In this document: positions 31,989 through 43,860 of the stretch, one piece after another
How positions within the stretch are numbered: position 1 is the first letter of the stretch
Layout of the letters: every line of letters starts with the position of its first letter
DNA from: Hepsetus odoe
Taxonomy: Eukaryota; Chordata; Actinopteri; Characiformes; Hepsetidae
Direction: 5' to 3'
Assembly: GCA_017165825.1 (NCBI GenBank)
Contig: CM029384.1
Span: forward strand, 19,951,158 to 20,015,157
DNA length: 64,000 nucleotides
Position numbers and translations under genes: made by a program
Notes under the pieces: model-generated
The model's database searches: none
What the model saw: the letters and a program-made list of their open reading frames with translations, nothing else
Told to the model about the DNA's origin: nothing

Positions 31989-33157
31989 TATCCTGACATC
32001 ATCCAGTCTTCTCTCTCTCTCTCATTTTCTTCATTCATCAGCCCCTCAAAGTACTCCTTCCATCTGCTCAACACGCTCTGTTCACCTGTGAGTACGTTTC
32101 CATTTCTATCTTTTATCGCCCTGACCTGCTGCACATCTTTCCCAGCTCTGTCTCTCTGTCTAAACTCTCTGTCCTTTTCTCCCTCTTTACTGTCCAACCC
32201 CTGGCCTTCGCCACTGCTTTCTTTGCCCTGCGGTTCATCTCCTTGTATCCTGTCTACTTTCTTCATCTCTCTGACTGTCCTACTCCTTCTTTCCCTCCCT
32301 CTTCTTCTGTATACATTCATGTACTTCTCGGTTCCACCACCAGGTTTCTTCATCCTCCTTCTTCCTCCCAGTTGTCACACCAAGTACATTTCTAGCTGTC
32401 TGCCTTATCACTTCTGCAGTAGATACCCAGCAATCCGGTAGCTGTTCAACACCTCCCAGTGCCCATGTTAACTCCAGCCTGAATTCCACCTTGCAGTACA
32501 CCTTCTTCAGCTTTCCTACAGACCACCATCCTATGCTGTTTAGCTACACTCTCCCATGTCAGTACTTTGCAGTCTCCAGTCTTCTTCAAACTGACCTTCC
32601 TTCAAAGAATATAATCTACCTATGAGCATCTTCCTCCACTCTTATGTCACCCTGTGCTCCTCCCTTTTCTTAAAATAAGTATTAACTACAGCCATTTCCA
32701 TCCTTTTCACAAAATTTACAACCATCTGACTTTCAGCATTGCTCTCCTTGACACCATATCTACCCATCACCTCCTCATCACCTCTGTTCTCTTCACCAAC
32801 AAGTCTGCACCAGTCACCACTCTCTCCCCTGGGTACACTCTCTATCACTTCATCTAACTCACTCCAGAATTCTTCTTTCTCTTCCATCTCATAACCAATT
32901 TGTGGGGCATAAGCACTAACAACATCCATCATCACACCTTCAGCTTGCAACTTCAAACTCATCACCCTGTCTGACACCCTCTTTACCTCCAAAACACTCT
33001 CCATATACTCTTCCTTCAGGATAATGCCTACCCCATTCCTCTTTCCAGCCATACCATGGTAAAACAATTTAAACCCTCCTCCAATACACTTGGCTTTACT
33101 ACCCTTCCATCTAGTCTCTTGCACACACAAAATGTCAACCTTCCTTCTCTCCATCAT
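31988..33157 (-). pseudogene. RTE copy C endonuclease and linker, broken
   Basis: The 32642-33157 frame shows MMERRKVDILCVQETRWKGS and SAYAPQIGYEMEEKEEFW, parts of the apurinic-like endonuclease. The Asp/Asn motif is altered by a frameshift (RLVGEENRGDEE). Frames 32280-32501 and 31988-32353 give the WWNREVHECIQKKREGKK linker and the LSRWKEYFEGLMNEENERER end. Confidence 0.82.
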
Positions 33158-33383
33158 ATCAACTAGTTTTCTTTACCAGTCATGCTGCCAGCATTCAAAG
33201 TCCCTACCCTCACTTCCACTCTTCTCCCCTTCTTTCTCTCCTCTTCTCTCTGAACATACCTTTCTCCTCCTCTTCTTCTTCTCCTTCAGCCAACAGTAGT
33301 TCAATTTGCACCAGCACCCTGTAGGCTAACAGCACTAACAGGTTGTTGTTAACCCAGGCCTCAACCGATCTGGTATGGAATTC

Positions 33384-33590
33384 ATTTACATTTACATTTG
33401 CGGCATTTAGCAGATGCTCTTATTCAGAACGACTTACATGTCCTAATTACAGGGACAGTCCCCCTGGAGCAATTCAGGGTTAAGGGTCTTGCTCAGGGAC
33501 CCAGTGCTAGTAGTGCTAGAGGTGGGATTCTCTCTTGATCCATAGGTCCCATAGGCAAGTACTCTACCACTAGGCCACCGCCACTGCCAC
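33384..33590 (-). mobile_element. SINE-B nested in RTE copy C
   Basis: Plus strand reads TTACATTTACATTTGCGGCATTTAGCAGATGCTC (L2-type tail reversed), then GGGTCTTGCTCAGGGACCCAG and CACTAGGCCACCGCCACTGCC (reversed head). RTE sequence is GGAATTC before and GTTTCATTG after, continuous with the uninterrupted RTE copy near 61720. Confidence 0.88.
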
Positions 33591-33724
33591 GTTTCATTGT
33601 TCGCAAATTGATTTAGCAAAAGCTTTACACCGGATGCCCTTCCTGACATAACCCTCCCCATTTATCCGCGCTTGGGACCAGCACAAAGAAATTCACTGGC
33701 TTGTGCATCCATAGTGACTTGGTA

Positions 33725-33739
33725 AATTGCTTTCTCCAG
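33725..33739 (+). repeat. probable target site duplication, right (RTE copy C)
   Basis: AATTGCTTTCTCCAG; see the left copy at 30490-30504. Confidence 0.6.
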
Positions 33740-34060
33740 AATATTTGATATAAATTGGAAATTAGAAATTGGTCTGTAAAATGATAACTTAAAAGGATGA
33801 AAATTTAGTTAAGTAAAGGGCTAATAACTGTTAGTTTAAATGCTTTTGGCACATAGCCCATATTAAAAGATGAGTTTATTATTTCCAAAAGAGGTCTGAT
33901 TATTACTGGCATGACCCCTAAACATAGTCTGGTAGGACCTGAAACAAGCAGAGGTTTGAGTTTTGAGCTATATAAATCCTCCTTGGGCAGGGATGGGTTT
34001 TGGTACTTTGTTTTAGATTGTTTGTGTAATGTTTCAATTTTATTGCTTATTATTATTTTT
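33740..34060 (-). pseudogene. L2/Rex1-type LINE, RT start (right half of split copy)
   Basis: Minus-strand translation shows YRPISNFQFISNILEKA (about 33720-33775), the second reverse-transcriptase block of L2-type LINEs. Further right is degraded upstream sequence including a GLCAKSI-like segment. The reading resumes at about 30330 on the other side of the RTE element. Confidence 0.72.
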
Positions 34061-34879
34061 TTTTATTAAAACTTCACATAACAACTAGTTACATAATTAA
34101 TAATTTAAAAAATAAATGACTTTTTTGTTAATTGGTTAATTTAGAAATTTAGCACAGTCATAAGCTTTCTGTGGCTTCTGTGGTCAATTTAATGGCTAGA
34201 ATGAGCAACAAACACATACACACCAACATGGACACACACACACAGACATGGAAGCGCTCTGTTTGAGCTCATTCATGTTTCTGGTCATGTACAAGATGCA
34301 CTTGATTAATGAATTCAGCCAACACACAAACCCAAACTGAGCCCAGGTGTGTGAGCATGTACAAACAGGCACGATGCATCCATCAGAAAGCCCAGGAGAA
34401 AGTCCTGTAACAAACAAACAAATAAATAAATAAATAAACAACAAGCCTGAGAAAGACATAAGCAGCTGCACCTTTCGCACACACACACACACATTTGGGC
34501 ATGCACACACATCCACATCCAAACACACACAATAACCCCAGGAGGTCAGCCCTGTGTATAACAAGTGAGCATTTGCTTGGAAAACCCAATTAACTGAAAC
34601 CATAGATTCTGGGAATAATTTCCTGCAGAGCCCCTCTGTGAAGGATGGCAGTAAAGGGATTTCACAATTCAAGTTTTCCACAATTTCTATTCCGTCACTA
34701 TGAACAACTACATTCCAAGGGGTCTGATATTAATTGGTTTATATACTGAGGATAAGAGACACGCATCCTTTTAAAGTCCTGATAAGAACCAAGGGTCATC
34801 ATGTCTGAATGTTTCCATAGTTTCCGATTTTCTTTACCAGTAGACATTAGTAAATTAGTCATAAATAATAAATTAACTT
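34061..34879. other. no recognised gene; short CA tracts
   Basis: Overlapping minus frames at 34196-34681 are driven by scattered CACACA stretches (34226-34245, 34480-34495, 34500-34530) and an AAATAAAT run near 34420. I see no protein family in them. Confidence 0.5.
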
Positions 34880-35200
34880 TTTTGTAACGTCTGCATTTAC
34901 CTTGACTGTGTGTGGAGCTAGTGTTTTTAAAACTGATGCATTGGCAACAGAAAAAATGGGACAACAGGTCTTGTGTGTCATCAGGATGAAGGAAAGGTGG
35001 TGGAGGCAGTGTGATGCTCTGATGCTTGTCCTGACATTCATGTGGATATCACCTTGGCTTTCCACTTATACATTTGCAGACCAAGTACAACCATAATAAT
35101 ATTGTTCCCTATTATTAGTGGCTACTTTCAGCCAAAATGGTTAAAAATTGGTTTAAGGCACAAGACCTAGCCTCCAAAATCAAAAGTATCATCTTGGCTA
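34880..35200 (+). pseudogene. Tc1-like transposase, middle remnant
   Basis: Forward translation across frames keeps a GGGSVML-like patch near 35000-35020, an ADQVQP stretch at the end of the 34902-35096 frame, and a later WFKAQDLASK-like segment (about 35150-35180). In the fish Tc1 family represented at 2862 these precede and follow the second catalytic Asp, which is not readable here. Stops throughout. Confidence 0.5.
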
Positions 35201-38200
35201 AACAGTCTACTACAAGGATCAATATATATGCACTAAACAAGGGGTGTGAATGTGAGGAAGAAATATAAAAGATTTAGCTCAGTAATTTTATTAAGAGTAG
35301 TCAGGAATATTAAAAGAAACTTTTCTGTGTCCATAAATAAGTCCATAAAGAAAAAAAAAGAAAAACAAAGTAAACAAATTTTGTTGAGTAAAAAAGTAAG
35401 CAGAAACAGAAAAAGAAATAACGAAATGCTGTAGCCATACTAGCTGGGCTTTCTTTTCATTTCGCCAACATTAAAGTGTAAAATCCACACTTTTATGGCT
35501 AGTAATTACATGCCCCCAGGAGGTATGCAATGCTGCCATTGCTTCTGCCTTCTTTCTTTTTTATGCTGTTCATTTCTTCTTCATTCCACCAAGGAACAGA
35601 GCAAACCAGAGCAAACAGAGCTCTCTTGGGGACTTTTGGTTAGGATAATGCAGGCCGTGATGACATTTATAATAAAGGAATTGAAACTTTTGGCTTTGAA
35701 AGATTGCCTAACAATCTTGGGCTGTATTTTGTTTAACTCTGAGATTACACGTCCTCTTGTCTGCATGTGAAAGGTTTCCTTATATAACGTGGAGTCAGTT
35801 CCAGAATGACTATTGATAATGTTAATGGTTTTAATGATTTTTAGTCTCAGCTAGAATGTTTGCTACACTTTGGCTAGGATGAAGACATTCTAGATCTATT
35901 ATCACCAGTTCTAACATATGAAAGAAAGGTTAACTAAACAAATCCAATCGTTAATACTTGAAATGAAAGATGGTGTGATTGAGCATGGTCTGCATAAAGC
36001 AGGCTTTTTAAAATAAAGTTATTTTTCAATAGAAATTAATGAGTACTTTGAGATTTGAACCTCTGTTGGTGCACTCATGTTCTCATTCTTGTATGCAAAT
36101 GGTTCTCAGCCTAATATGAAATTTGCTCCAGATGGATTCTTAACTTCATAAGTTTCTGAAACCATTTAAAATTCTAATCAAGGTATAAAGATGTGCTGCT
36201 GCTATATCCAGATATATGGCATATAATTCCTAATGGGTATTGAAGATCATTACTTTGGTACATTAGAGGTCTAGTCCACAAGATGGCATTCAAAAGAATC
36301 GCAGATGAAAATAAATGTATTTATAGTGTATTTTAGAATAGTTCTCTGGAATTTCTTAAGGACTTTCAAAGTTTTTGGCTTTTATTTTCATTCTAATACC
36401 TGACAGGATCTCAGCGTTATTAAAGCTGTGTGGAACTATCAACAGACAACCGACATCCAAGAGCTTTGGAGTGTCTTTCAAGAAACCTGGACAAATATTC
36501 CTGAAAACTAATTAAAAAGATATTAAAAGAAAGCTTGCCATACATGAGTTCAGGCAGAAAAACAATAGGCAATGATTGTATTTACGTGTATTTTTGGATA
36601 TAAACATGTTTATACAACATTGCTATAAATCATGTATCCGTTGTTTACCTTTTCTAGCAAATTCCTAAAAATAAAAATAAAGTGTGGCTCAAAACTGTAG
36701 TGTAGTACTGTATATAAATATTTATAATCAAAATCCATTAGACGGGCAGATGAATGGATTGATGGATAGGTACTCTCTAGTTTAAAGCTCACACCCACCT
36801 CTAGGCTATATGCAATTGGCTCAGAATTGAAAACTGGTCCAGTTCCAGAAAAAAAAAAATTTAGTTTCATGATGCTAAAAATAAATCCTTTGAAGCAATG
36901 CAGAGATAATGAGACATATTTCTAAGAAATTCAAAGACATTTTGCCTTGTCATTTTACCACCTCTGGCCATTGCAAGATTTCATAAATGAGTATAATTAT
37001 TACTAATTAAAAAAAGAACATCAGTGAAACTGAACATTTCCTTCTTCCATCTCCCTACGTTTCCTCCAGCTCCACCACTGAAAAGGATTAAAAAAATGAA
37101 AACTAATCAAAGACAAAGTCAAAATATGATATACAGAAGTATAACAGCATTATGCTATATATTGGGGACTGGCTCCAACACCAATTATATTTTTTTTAGG
37201 CTTGTCTTCAGTCAAGCCTACTCACTAATGATGTGGCCAAGCCTTCTGAAGTGACCTGTTTACATAACCTTACCATTATCCAGTTTGACTGAGAGTTTTT
37301 AAATGGTTTCGGTTTTAAACCCCCATGCGTGGCAGACATAATCTGCAACTGTCCTCAAAACCATAAAAAGCAGTCACTGTTCACTACATTCGGGCATCTA
37401 ATTGGACGTCTAGCTTAAACTGACTTTAATAAGCTGGCTTTCTGTCAGATTGTCCTGTCATAAAGGGTTTACTCGTGACGGTCAAATGAATCAATACATC
37501 TGTTGACCTCTGCCCAGAAAAATGCTGTCAATAAGTAATATCATTCTACACCCAGTCATCAAGTGAAAACCTCTTTTCCCAAATGCATGTCAAGGTAAAT
37601 TGGTTGTGGCAGTTGGTTGGCCTACTTTAGATGACAAGACTACTTTCATTTGCTCTGTCACTCACCTCACTAAATGCCTCTCACCTTTGCTTTCATTTAT
37701 TGGGCCAGTTGTAAAACCCAACATGGATTCACTCTTTCTTCTGATAATGCCCTAAAGATGATCTATATATATTTTCATTGTAAACAAACCATCTGGTGAA
37801 GATCAATGGATTATCAACAGAATACAGATTATATTTAAATTTAAGTTTATAATAGCATTTTGGCTTAACCTAAGGTTAGGGGGTTAGCATTAATGTTTTT
37901 GTTAAAATCTTTTATCTTCAACATTAAGTTCAGTTGCACGTAACAGCTTTTTATGTTAATTAACAAAATAAATTGTTTTTATGCAATATTTTAACAGGTT
38001 TCATTAGATGGTCTGGGTCTAATTTCCATTTTTGAAATGCTGATTAATAAAATCATTATCAATTATAAGCTGATTAATACAATCAAATATCCTGCACAAA
38101 ATGATTTCCCACTGAAAGTAATGTTATCCTTGGAAAATATTTCACACTGAGAAAGAAATCTGCCCTCTGATTTTGGATTCAGGTTCATTTCAAGGACGAA

Positions 38201-39799
38201 ACAGCAAATAAAATGAATATTTTGAGCACTTGATTGCAGAAACTTTGCAACAATGGGAGTATGTTGTCATGCTAGATGTTGTCTAAGGGCAGTTTTAGGG
38301 CAGTATTTCCACACTGAAAGAGGTCAATAGATTTATTGATTCATTTGAACACATTAAGTGAATCTTTTGAGAACAATCTGACAGAAAGCATGCACAAGTC
38401 TGTTGTTATGCTAACAGAGCACTTTTAGATAAAAAAGAGGTACTCGATTGCGCAATACCCTTCAAGGTACCAGGTTAATACCAACAGGGGTACGTCATCA
38501 GTATCTTAAGTTATATATATGTTAAGTGCATCAATTCAGATACACTTTTATGTGTATTTGTAAACATACACTATTGTGATTTTTTTTCTTTTCCATGTAT
38601 TCGTAATTCTGGTCTGTGACATTCAGCCTAACCCCTTTTAGAATTACATAAAGACATTTTCACTGCAGAAGCTAAGGCTGCTTTGTATGAATATGTACTT
38701 ATTTCTGTACACTTCAGAATTCACACATTGCCTCAACCATCTGAACTGTTTATGTGCTTTCTATGTGCGTGTGCAGTGTGTGATATTCATTGTTCCCTAA
38801 TACTGTTCTGGCGACAGCTTTCCGAGTACCTATTGGAATTGGAATTGTTTATCTGCTGAGCGCTGCTTTGTCTGATTGTGTGCGGATTTGAATGAATGTG
38901 CCAGTTGCAGAAAATGGCATGTAAAACCTCCTCTAAGGAAAGAAAAGACGGTCCCAATCATCCACTCACTCTCTCACTGGAAAAACATGAGAATATGAGC
39001 TCATACTGAAGCAGCAAAATAGGTTTCACACTGATGGTTAATAAGGCCAGTTTCTCTGCGTGCCTCTCCCCTATCTCTGCCCATTGTATCAAATATTTAT
39101 GTAACATTACTGCCTAAATTACAGTATTTCTCAGCCGTGCTACACTGTTGGCACGGGACTCTGGAGAAATCTATGGCCTCAGCATTGCTCTACGGCAAAT
39201 AAAATAAGCCTGAAGATACAGTACTAAATGAAAAGGCTCAAAAATGTATGTTTTTACAGCTGGGTATAGATGACCATGAATAAACAATCTGTTGCAGAGC
39301 CTATTAAAAACCCATGGATCCTTCTTTATGCCAAAACACGTTTTTATTGCTGGTATAAATCACACAGATCTCATAAAGAGGAGGACACATTGTCATATCA
39401 GACTGTGAAGTAGTCACATGCCATTTTAAAAAGACATCTGCAAGTCAATTAATGTCGCATGCAATTATCTCAGACAAGGGACATGTAGCTACTCAGTTCT
39501 GAATTTCTGTCCAAAACATGTTCATTTTCACTCAGTCTAGCTCTAGCTCTGTCTCTAGGTTAATGGGCCTAGACATTGATATGTGTAAATTTTCCCTATT
39601 CTGTCTGTCTGCCTGCAGCTGGGATTTTTGGAATAATATTGTTACGTTTATGTGATGATGTATAATAAAAAAAGGAGTCGCTTCGGAAAAGTCATAATCC
39701 AGTGTAGATGCAAATGGGAGGCCTCGAGAATTTTTAGCTACAGTTGGCATAGAATCATTAATACCATCACATTTTGGAATGGTTTAAAGCCATAATTTT
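35201..39799. other. 4.6 kb without recognised gene or transposon
   Basis: The longest stretch with no identifiable mobile element. Short frames (35246-35434, 35495-35770, 36610-36870, 37024-37254) lack motifs. 36120-36500 and 38740-39250 are of moderate complexity without obvious repeats and are the best places to look for conserved non-coding elements. This could be an intron or intergenic DNA. Confidence 0.4.
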
Positions 39800-39975
39800 T
39801 ACCTTGACAGTATTTAGCTGACGCTCAGAGCGACTTACATTTCTTAACCACAGAGACAACTTAGGGTTAAGGATCCTGCTCAGGAACCCAGTGTTGGTAG
39901 TGCTGGAGGTGGGATTCAAACCTGCAACCTCTTGATCCATAGGCAAGTATCCTACCACTAGCCCACCACCCTATT
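39800..39975 (-). mobile_element. SINE-B copy, reverse
   Basis: GCTCAGAGCGACTTACAT tail region, AGGGTTAAGGATCCTGCTCAGGAACCC core, GGTGGGATTCAAACCTGCAACC (B-box complement) and ATCCTACCACTAGCCCACCACCC. Confidence 0.82.
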
Positions 39976-40022
39976 TTAGATGTCAGAGATTATCATAACA
40001 TTATCTGTTATGCCCTCCTTAC

Positions 40023-40215
40023 AGGGTAGTGATGGTCTAGTGGTAGGGTACTTGCCCACAGATCTAGGGATCAAGTCCCACCATTTATATTACCACCACT
40101 GGGTAACTGAGCAAGACCCTTAGCCCTGAATTGTTCTAGGATGACTGTCCATGTAATTAGGACATGGAAGTCGCTCTGGATAAGAACATCTGCTAAATGC
40201 TACAAATGTAATACT
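40023..40215 (+). mobile_element. SINE-B copy, forward
   Basis: GTAGTGATGGTCTAGTGGTAGGG head, GATCAAGTCCCACC, core CTGAGCAAGACCCTTAGCCCTG, tail AAGTCGCTCTGGATAAGAACATCTGCTAAATGC. It lies 47 bp from a reverse copy (39800-39975), so the two form a head-to-head inverted pair. Confidence 0.85.
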
Positions 40216-40299
40216 TGTAAAGAAGCATTTCTAGTAACTGCTGATTAGCACTGCACATCAGCCAAGAATAAGTTCTGCCTATGTCTTCACAATTAATTT

Positions 40300-40740
40300 T
40301 TGGTGAGTTTCCTCACTGGGACTACTAGCATCATGTCCTATCACAACTATTGGAATAAGGTCTGGACTTTCACTTGGACATTGCAAAACATCCACAGTAT
40401 TTTTTTTTACTTTGTTAAAACTTTGTCTTTTCATTAACGATTTTCTCAAAAATTTATCTTAAATTCAGTTTATAGACAGGTGTCCTGAATTTTTTATTTA
40501 GAGTTTGCTGGTATAAATAAGAATACATTTTTTATAAGGGTTGCAAGCCCTCCTGCCCCGAAACCACCAAATAGGTCCTAATATGACACTACCACCACCA
40601 TGTTTCACAGATGGCATAAAAAGTCCTCTGTTTTGGTCTCACTTGTCCACAAAGCCTTTTTACCTCTTGCTACCTTGTGGCCTATTACACTATTACATAG
40701 AAGACATTATTGAACACAGTCAACTAGTTTGAAGAATAGT
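40300..40740 (-). pseudogene. possible Tc1/mariner remnant, reverse
   Basis: The plus strand contains GGAATAAGGTCTGGACTTTCACTTGG and CACTACCACCACCATGTTTCACAGATGG, phrases typical of reversed Tc1-type transposase regions (the complements encode the KSPDL-like and GGGS-like segments). There are no intact motifs, and the ends are not found. Confidence 0.35.
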
Positions 40741-41424
40741 AAGTGGAAAACTTTAAAAAGTATCTATATGTCTATATAACTTGTACAAGAGCTAAGTTGG
40801 TATGATGATGTTAACAGTTTTATGGATTAACCTCTGCATGACAATGAAGATGTTCTTTCACAAGAAGTTCAGAATAAAAGTATATTTAATTTCCTAACAT
40901 AATCATACAAGTTTTCAAATGACATAATCTGCTATAGCTTTTTGTGGTCCACTCCTGGATTTAAGTTAGTGCTGCTAAGAAGAGAAATAGAGCCTGAGCA
41001 GTATGATATGGTGTGTGGGACTGCTAGTGGTTGGTTTTCTCAATTTTAGCTCTGTTTCTGTGCTTTTTAAAGCAACTGCCAGTTGAGTTGGGTTGCATAA
41101 TAGTGGTGGTATACAATTTTAATAAGACCTACAGGGCCTACATCCACCTCTGGACCTTGAAACATACCAAAAAAGGGCAAAAGTGAGTGGGTGATTCAGA
41201 AAAAAGAACGACCAATAAGATCTGAGCTTTAACACAAAAGATGAATGTGGGCTCATTATTTGGCAAGAAACAGTCCATGCCCTTTTCATTTATTTATTAT
41301 AACTGCTTATTAATAACTTTAACATTTTCACATTAATCGTTGATAAAAAAACATTTAACCATTTATTAACCCTTTATAATTATTGTAAATTGTAAATTAT
41401 AGCTTATGTTAACTGCAAGCAGCA
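40741..41424. other. no recognised gene
   Basis: AT-rich, nothing identified. Confidence 0.4.
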
Positions 41425-42040
41425 TTCTGGCACAGTGGGTAGAGCTGTCGCCTCATAGAGAAAGGTTTCTGGTTTTGATTCCAGAATGTACATCCAATGT
41501 AAAGTGCCTTGGGGCAACTGTGTTGTAAAAGGCGCTATACAAGAATAAATTGAATTGAATTGAATTGAATTCCAAGCCAGGACAGTCTGGATCCTTTCAG
41601 CATGCAAACTGCATGTTTTGCCCATGTCTGTGTGGGTGCTCTGGTTTCCTCCTGCAGCCCAAAGACATACTATTCAAGTGAACTGGAAATGATAAATTGC
41701 CCCCTAGATGTGATTGCTTGAGTGTTTTTGTCTGTGTGCCTTCCTTGCAATGGACTCGCATACACTGTCAGATAAAAAGGGACATTTTTGGTTCATCAAA
41801 GTACAAGTGTACCCTTAAAGGTACAACACACTTTAAGCAGATTTGGATTGCTTTATAACATATTGTTTTATATTTGAATAGTAAAATAGAAAGCCTGGAG
41901 ACACTGATGGGATGTATGGTACAAAACATATGACTGCAATGGAACATGGTGCCATTATGTTTATTCAGGGTGCATGATCACTTGTGTAGGCTGCACCACC
42001 ACTGGCGATCCTGATTAGAATAAAATGTTTGATGGATGGA
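41425..42040 (+). mobile_element. SINE-C copy split by a LINE-tail-like insertion
   Basis: Head CTGGCACAGTGGGTAGAGCTGTCGCCTCATAGAG with B-box-like GGTTTTGATTCCAG. It is interrupted at about 41487-41572 by TGTAAAGTGCCTTGGGGCAAC...GGCGCTATACAAGAATAAATTGAATTGAATTG, a LINE-like 3' end with (TTGAA)n tail. The SINE resumes with CATGCAAACTGCATGTTTTGCCCATGTCTGTGTGGGTG and ends near (GATG)n at 42030-42042. Confidence 0.65.
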
Positions 42041-43252
42041 TGGGTGGGTCGTGACTACAGAGTTATGATTGTGTTAAAGGTCCTAACTTGCAAAACTGAC
42101 CAACCAGACGGCTTGTAATTGACCAATCATAATTTGTAGAGGTTAGTATGCATTACAACTCATTACCACTCTTTTGCAGTGCACAGTGCTCCAACAAGAT
42201 AAAATGATATTAAAGATGACTTTTAGCATTTCCAAACTGGCAAATGGTAAAAGGAAGAAACATTTGAACTGAATTCTGGTATGTGAGATGTCTGTCTATT
42301 GAGCATCAATTAAGATTTTGTTCTACCTAATGTGGATGAATTGCGGAAGGCTGTGGGTCAATGCCATTGCTATTATTCACTATTCCCAAACAAAGTGGCT
42401 ATCACTACTTTCAGGAAAATACTGTCAGAAAAGAAGGTACTGTAGGATGCATTTTATCAAGGTATAAATTATGTAAATGTACCCTCAAAGGCACAAACAT
42501 GGTCCTTGAGATTCAACCGTGTGCTTTAAAGATGTTTTTCTTTCTCCAGGAGAAAAGGGCATATTCTGTTTGTTTTAGTTTTCTTCAAATCTTTTGTCCA
42601 TGGTCATTTTTGGGGCAGCATGCTGAGAATGATCTACCACTTTCATAATATCTGCTCACTGGTGCCCCTGGCCATTGATGAACTGGTCGAATGGGACTAA
42701 TGATGCTGATGGTCTGCATCCAGAGTACACAGATTGGTGCCTAGAAGGCAGGTGAAGTCAGGCATAGTTTGGTGGTTTTCCTGCTCCAACATTCCTGGTT
42801 CAACTCACCTTAATTTAATGTTGCTAATGAGGAGACAGTTGGAGATGAATTTTTAGGAGAGAGGTGAGCAGGCAGTAGGCGAGCAGTCTCACCACTCTCC
42901 TCACAGCTCGTCACTACTGTGCTTTTTTTCTTCACTGTTTTGTCTTGTTACAACTTCTATGCTGTTTATGTCTTTTTACATTTATGTGTTTTCTGCCTTG
43001 ATGGACACACCAAGGTATCCTTCTTCAGTTTAGACTGAAACTGATTTTGATGTTGGGGAGACCTACAACAATGTAACATAATGGAGATTTCTCCTCAAAG
43101 GCATTGGACTACAGAATGGAATCTGTTCTAAAAATGGAAGTAGAAGCAAATTGTGTTCAAATATAAAGAACAATGATAATCAAAAGTCATTAGGAAAATG
43201 AACAGATAAATGAAAATTATGCGTAGAACAGTTACAAATTATTTGCACTTCC
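42041..43252. other. no recognised gene
   Basis: No motif in the 42361-42648 frame (95 residues), and no transposon recognised. Confidence 0.4.
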
Positions 43253-43860
43253 TTTACATTTACATTTACATTTACGGCATTTAGCAGACGCTCTTATCCA
43301 GAGCGACTTACAACAGTGCTTTATTTCCACAATAGATCATCATCTTGGTAACCAGCACAGATCAGTAACTGCTGATTAGCTAGTACCACCTAAGTAACAG
43401 ACTAAGAGCCCTTGTAACAGGTATACAACATACTTTTTTTTTTTTTGAGAGGAGCAGGGGTGGGAGAGTAGGAAAGTGAGTAGAGGTTTTTAAGAAAGAG
43501 TAAGGGTAGGAGAGTGGATGGTGTGGGAGGGATTAGTCCCTCAGAAATTCCATGAACAGGTGGGTCTTTAATCTACGTTTGAAGACAGCGAGGGACTCAG
43601 CAGTTCTGACCATCAGGGGGAGTTCGTAGGGGCCAGAACTGAGAAGAGTCTTGATGCGTGTCTTCCTCTGTTTTTCAACGGTGGAGGTTCAAGACGAGCA
43701 CTGCTTGATGGTCTGAGGGGACGAGAAGAGACACGATGTTTAATTAGTGCCGACAGGTAAGATGGTGCAAGGCTGTTAGTAGCCTTGTAAGCAAGAGTTA
43801 GAGTTTTAAACCTGATACGAGCAGCCACTGGGAGCTAGTGCAGATCCCGCAGCAGAGGAG
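43253..43860 (-). mobile_element. 5'-truncated L2-type LINE, 3' end and ORF2 tail
   Basis: On the minus strand the 43613-43828 frame reads RIRFKTLTLAYKATNSLAPS, then RPLRPSSSARLEPP, which matches the C-terminal part of L2/Rex1-type LINE ORF2 proteins. Downstream is a non-coding region, then the 3' tail GTAAGTCGCTCTGGATAAGAGCGTCTGCTAAATG with (TAAATG)n repeats, as in eel UnaL2-type LINEs. The RT core is missing. A T run at 43432-43446 interrupts the untranslated part. The same tail ends the SINE-B copies. Confidence 0.8.

Larger units (their letters stand above)
30505..33724 (-). mobile_element. RTE LINE copy C, reverse, near full length
   Basis: Complete in outline. The 3' end is at 30505 (TTTCTTTCAGCTGCTC on plus) and the 5' end at about 33724 (GTGCATCCATAGTG). 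It encodes endonuclease (32642-33157), linker (31988-32501) and RT (30827-31988). It carries a SINE-B at 33384-33590 and is inserted in an L2-type LINE. A short duplication of CTAATATACTAATTTCTAATCCTGTCC occurs at about 30795-30845. Frameshifts break it into at least six frames. Confidence 0.9.

Noticed and set aside
34196..34681. 161-residue minus frame with Cys-rich and hydrophobic stretches
   Set aside because: It is driven by CACACA and AAATAAAT runs, with two other frames equally open; no domain is recognisable.
35495..35770. 91-residue frame with a hydrophobic N-terminus as a possible small secreted protein
   Set aside because: No start context, splice or homology evidence; the opposite strand is equally open, as expected by chance.
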